A stretch of DNA of 8,640 nt from an uncultured Collinsella sp. (GTDB lineage: Bacteria > Actinomycetota > Coriobacteriia > Coriobacteriales > Coriobacteriaceae), in NCBI GenBank assembly GCA_900550595.1, contig URTB01000048.1, positions 1 to 8,640 on the forward strand, written 5' to 3'. Positions 7,209 through 8,640 of the stretch are shown in pieces. Within the stretch, counting starts at the first letter, position 1. Each line of letters starts with the position of its first letter. The position numbers were made by a program, and so were the translations under genes. A model generated the notes under the pieces. It was not told the origin of the DNA, searched no databases, and saw only the letters and a program-made list of their open reading frames with translations.

Positions 7209-8552
7209 GTGCCAAATAAGACTGAGAGCACGGGTACTGGGCTGGAATCCTACGTTGCAAAGCTCATGGGCAACGGCTCAAACAGGACTTCGGTAACCGA
7301 GGACGAAATTCAGGTCGCCCTGAAGGATATCGATGTTTCTGACGAGCAGCTCACTGCGGTCTATTCCGCGCTGCGCAACAGCGGCATCCAGATTATCTCC
7401 GCGAGCGGAAACGACGACGCTCCCATGGACGTCGACGATGATGATAACGATACCAACGATTTCGATGACGATGAGGAACACGATTCTGGTTCACTCGACG
7501 ATCACGAGCTTAAGATGGCCCGTCAGGCCGACGCTGAGATGGGTTCTTCTAAGAGTAAGAAGAAGCGTACCGTGCGTACGTCCCGCTCTCGTTCGCGCGT
7601 GCGTGGCATCGATGCCTCTACGGTTATGCTGACTGGCGACCCGGTCCGTATGTACCTCAAGGAGATCGGCAAGGTTGACCTGCTGACTGCCTCTGAAGAG
7701 GTTGACCTTGCCATGAAGATCGAGGCGGGCCTCGAGGCAACCGAGAAGCTCGAGGCTAACGAGGCGGGCGAGATCGAGCTCACCCGCGGCGAGATGCGTC
7801 GTCTTACGCGCATTGAGAACGTGGGCCTCGAGGCCAAGCAGGCGCTCATCAGCGCCAACCTGCGTCTGGTCGTTTCCATCGCCAAGCGCTACGTCGGTCG
7901 CGGCATGCTGTTCCTGGACCTGATCCAGGAGGGCAACCTCGGTCTGATTCGCGCGGTCGAGAAGTTCGACTACCAGAAGGGCTTTAAGTTCTCCACATAC
8001 GCCACGTGGTGGATCCGTCAGGCCATTACGCGCGCTATTGCCGACCAGGCCCGTACTATCCGTATTCCCGTGCACATGGTTGAGACCATCAATAAGCTCG
8101 TTCGCGTGCAGCGCCAGCTTCTTCAAGACCTGGGTCGCGACCCGACCCCAGAGGAAATTGGTGCCGAGATGGACATGAGCGCCGACCGCGTTCGCGAGAT
8201 TCAGAAGATTTCGCAGGAGCCCGTGTCGCTTGAGACTCCCATCGGCGAAGAAGAGGATTCCCAGCTTGGCGACTTTATCGAGGACTCGCAGGCCGTCGTT
8301 CCTCCCGATGCAGCCAGTTTCTCTATGCTGCAGGAGCAACTCACTCAGGTGCTCGACTCGCTAGCCGATCGTGAACGTAAGGTTATCGAGCTTCGTTTTG
8401 GCCTTGTCGATGGACATCCCCGCACGCTCGAGGAGGTCGGTCGAGAGTTTGGCGTCACGCGTGAGCGTATTCGCCAGATCGAGTCCAAGACCCTGGCCAA
8501 GCTCCGCCACCCCAGCCGCAGTAGCAAGCTCAAAGACTACATCGAGTCTTAG
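7209..8552 (+). CDS. rpoD: Primary RNA polymerase sigma factor RpoD (SigA/sigma-70)
   Basis: This is the housekeeping sigma factor that directs RNA polymerase to -10/-35 promoters. The 447-residue protein shows a compact region 1.1-like N-terminus (about residues 11-64). An acidic stretch follows (69-100, 18 Asp/Glu), then a basic stretch (115-132, 10 Lys/Arg). Region 1.2 is [16 protein letters not shown] (from 144), followed by a short non-conserved segment. Region 2 carries [27 protein letters not shown] (from 237) and [12 protein letters not shown] with the W267/W268 pair used in promoter melting. Region 3 follows, and region 4.2 has the helix-turn-helix [20 protein letters not shown] (406-425). 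Complete regions 1.2 to 4.2 plus a region 1.1 and the dnaG neighbour argue for the primary sigma rather than an alternative factor. It is probably transcribed both from its own promoter in 7099-7208 and by read-through from dnaG, since no terminator is visible in that gap. Confidence 0.97.
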   Translation: MPNKTESTGTGLESYVAKLMGNGSNRTSVTEDEIQVALKDIDVSDEQLTAVYSALRNSGIQIISASGNDDAPMDVDDDDNDTNDFDDDEEHDSGSLDDHELKMARQADAEMGSSKSKKKRTVRTSRSRSRVRGIDASTVMLTGDPVRMYLKEIGKVDLLTASEEVDLAMKIEAGLEATEKLEANEAGEIELTRGEMRRLTRIENVGLEAKQALISANLRLVVSIAKRYVGRGMLFLDLIQEGNLGLIRAVEKFDYQKGFKFSTYATWWIRQAITRAIADQARTIRIPVHMVETINKLVRVQRQLLQDLGRDPTPEEIGAEMDMSADRVREIQKISQEPVSLETPIGEEEDSQLGDFIEDSQAVVPPDAASFSMLQEQLTQVLDSLADRERKVIELRFGLVDGHPRTLEEVGREFGVTRERIRQIESKTLAKLRHPSRSSKLKDYIES

Positions 8553-8554
8553 GA

Positions 8555-8582
8555 GTTACGCGGTTTTACCAAACCGCGTAAC
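8555..8582 (+). terminator. Perfect 12-bp stem-loop after rpoD, possible terminator
   Basis: GTTACGCGGTTT, a 4-nt TACC loop, and AAACCGCGTAAC form an uninterrupted 12-bp hairpin starting three bases after the rpoD stop codon. The position suggests transcription termination or mRNA 3'-end protection. No T-tract follows on the + strand (GGGTCGAC comes next), nor does one follow on the minus strand, so it is not a textbook intrinsic terminator. It may be a dispersed palindromic repeat or a structure acting with Rho or RNases. Confidence 0.5.
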
Positions 8583-8640
8583 GGGTCGACGCTGCAAACC
8601 CGCCAGAGCGGCAATCTGCCTTTCAACTTCGGCGGCATGA
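8556..8640 (-). CDS. Possible 3' end of a convergent gene, truncated by window edge
   Basis: On the minus strand one frame is open from the window edge (first complete codon at 8639-8637) for 27 codons, ending at TAA (8558-8556) inside the hairpin. The peptide reads HAAEVERQIAALAGL followed by a basic tail ending RFGKTA. The first half would be a plausible amphipathic helix. I recognise no family. A second minus-strand frame is also open here and ends at 8549-8551, so openness alone proves little. A convergent neighbour would fit the hairpin lying between two gene ends. Alternatively the peptide is only the translation of a non-coding repeat. Confidence 0.25.
   Translation of the reverse strand, partial: HAAEVERQIAALAGLQRRPVTRFGKTA

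Noticed and set aside
7491..8339. 282-codon minus-strand frame opposite rpoD
   Set aside because: Leu/Val/Gly-rich translation opposite the conserved sigma regions; a codon-bias shadow.
8610..8623. GGCA-ATC-TGCC followed by TTT as a mini-terminator
   Set aside because: A four-base-pair stem and three T are too weak to call.
1..8640. Mobile elements, CRISPR, tRNA/rRNA genes, or an undescribed accessory system
   Set aside because: No transposase or integrase, repeat-spacer array, tRNA-like cloverleaf or rRNA was seen. All long coding regions are conserved housekeeping genes, and there is no unexplained stretch over about 110 nt.

Overview
The window is a compact housekeeping locus from a GC-rich bacterium, with every recognisable gene on the + strand. 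In order it carries infB (5' end outside the window), rbfA, nrnA (DHH/DHHA1 phosphoesterase), truB, ribF, dnaG and rpoD. The strong G/C preference at third codon positions, the GTG starts of dnaG and rpoD, the actinobacterial-looking sigma factor and the gene order suggest an actinobacterium. My best guess is class Coriobacteriia (Collinsella/Olsenella-like). That is an inference from the look of the proteins, not a database match.

Positions 1-5003 hold a translation and RNA-maturation operon: IF2, the 30S maturation factor RbfA, the oligoribonuclease/pAp phosphatase NrnA, the tRNA Psi55 synthase TruB, and the FAD-forming enzyme RibF. Positions 4996-7098 hold the primase DnaG, whose GTG start lies inside the end of ribF. 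Gaps are tiny or negative: 11 nt infB-rbfA, 8-nt overlap rbfA-nrnA, 16 nt nrnA-truB, 4-nt overlap truB-ribF, 8-nt overlap ribF-dnaG. The six genes therefore look like one transcription and translation unit. The only real internal gap is 110 nt (7099-7208) before rpoD (7209-8552). It holds a plausible extended -10 promoter, a small inverted repeat and a good Shine-Dalgarno. rpoD can probably be transcribed on its own as well as by read-through from dnaG.

The last 88 nt (8553-8640) begin with a perfect 12-bp inverted repeat three bases after the rpoD stop. They may also hold the 3' end of a convergent minus-strand gene, or a dispersed palindromic repeat.

I see no mobile element, CRISPR array, RNA gene or accessory system, and nothing that amounts to a new biological system. 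The points most worth a second look are: unusual substitutions in the fMet-tRNA-binding C2 domain of IF2; the joining of the infB-ribF and dnaG-rpoD clusters by an overlapping start; the acidic-then-basic linker in RpoD; the hairpin after rpoD; and a few family-signature deviations in TruB and RibF.
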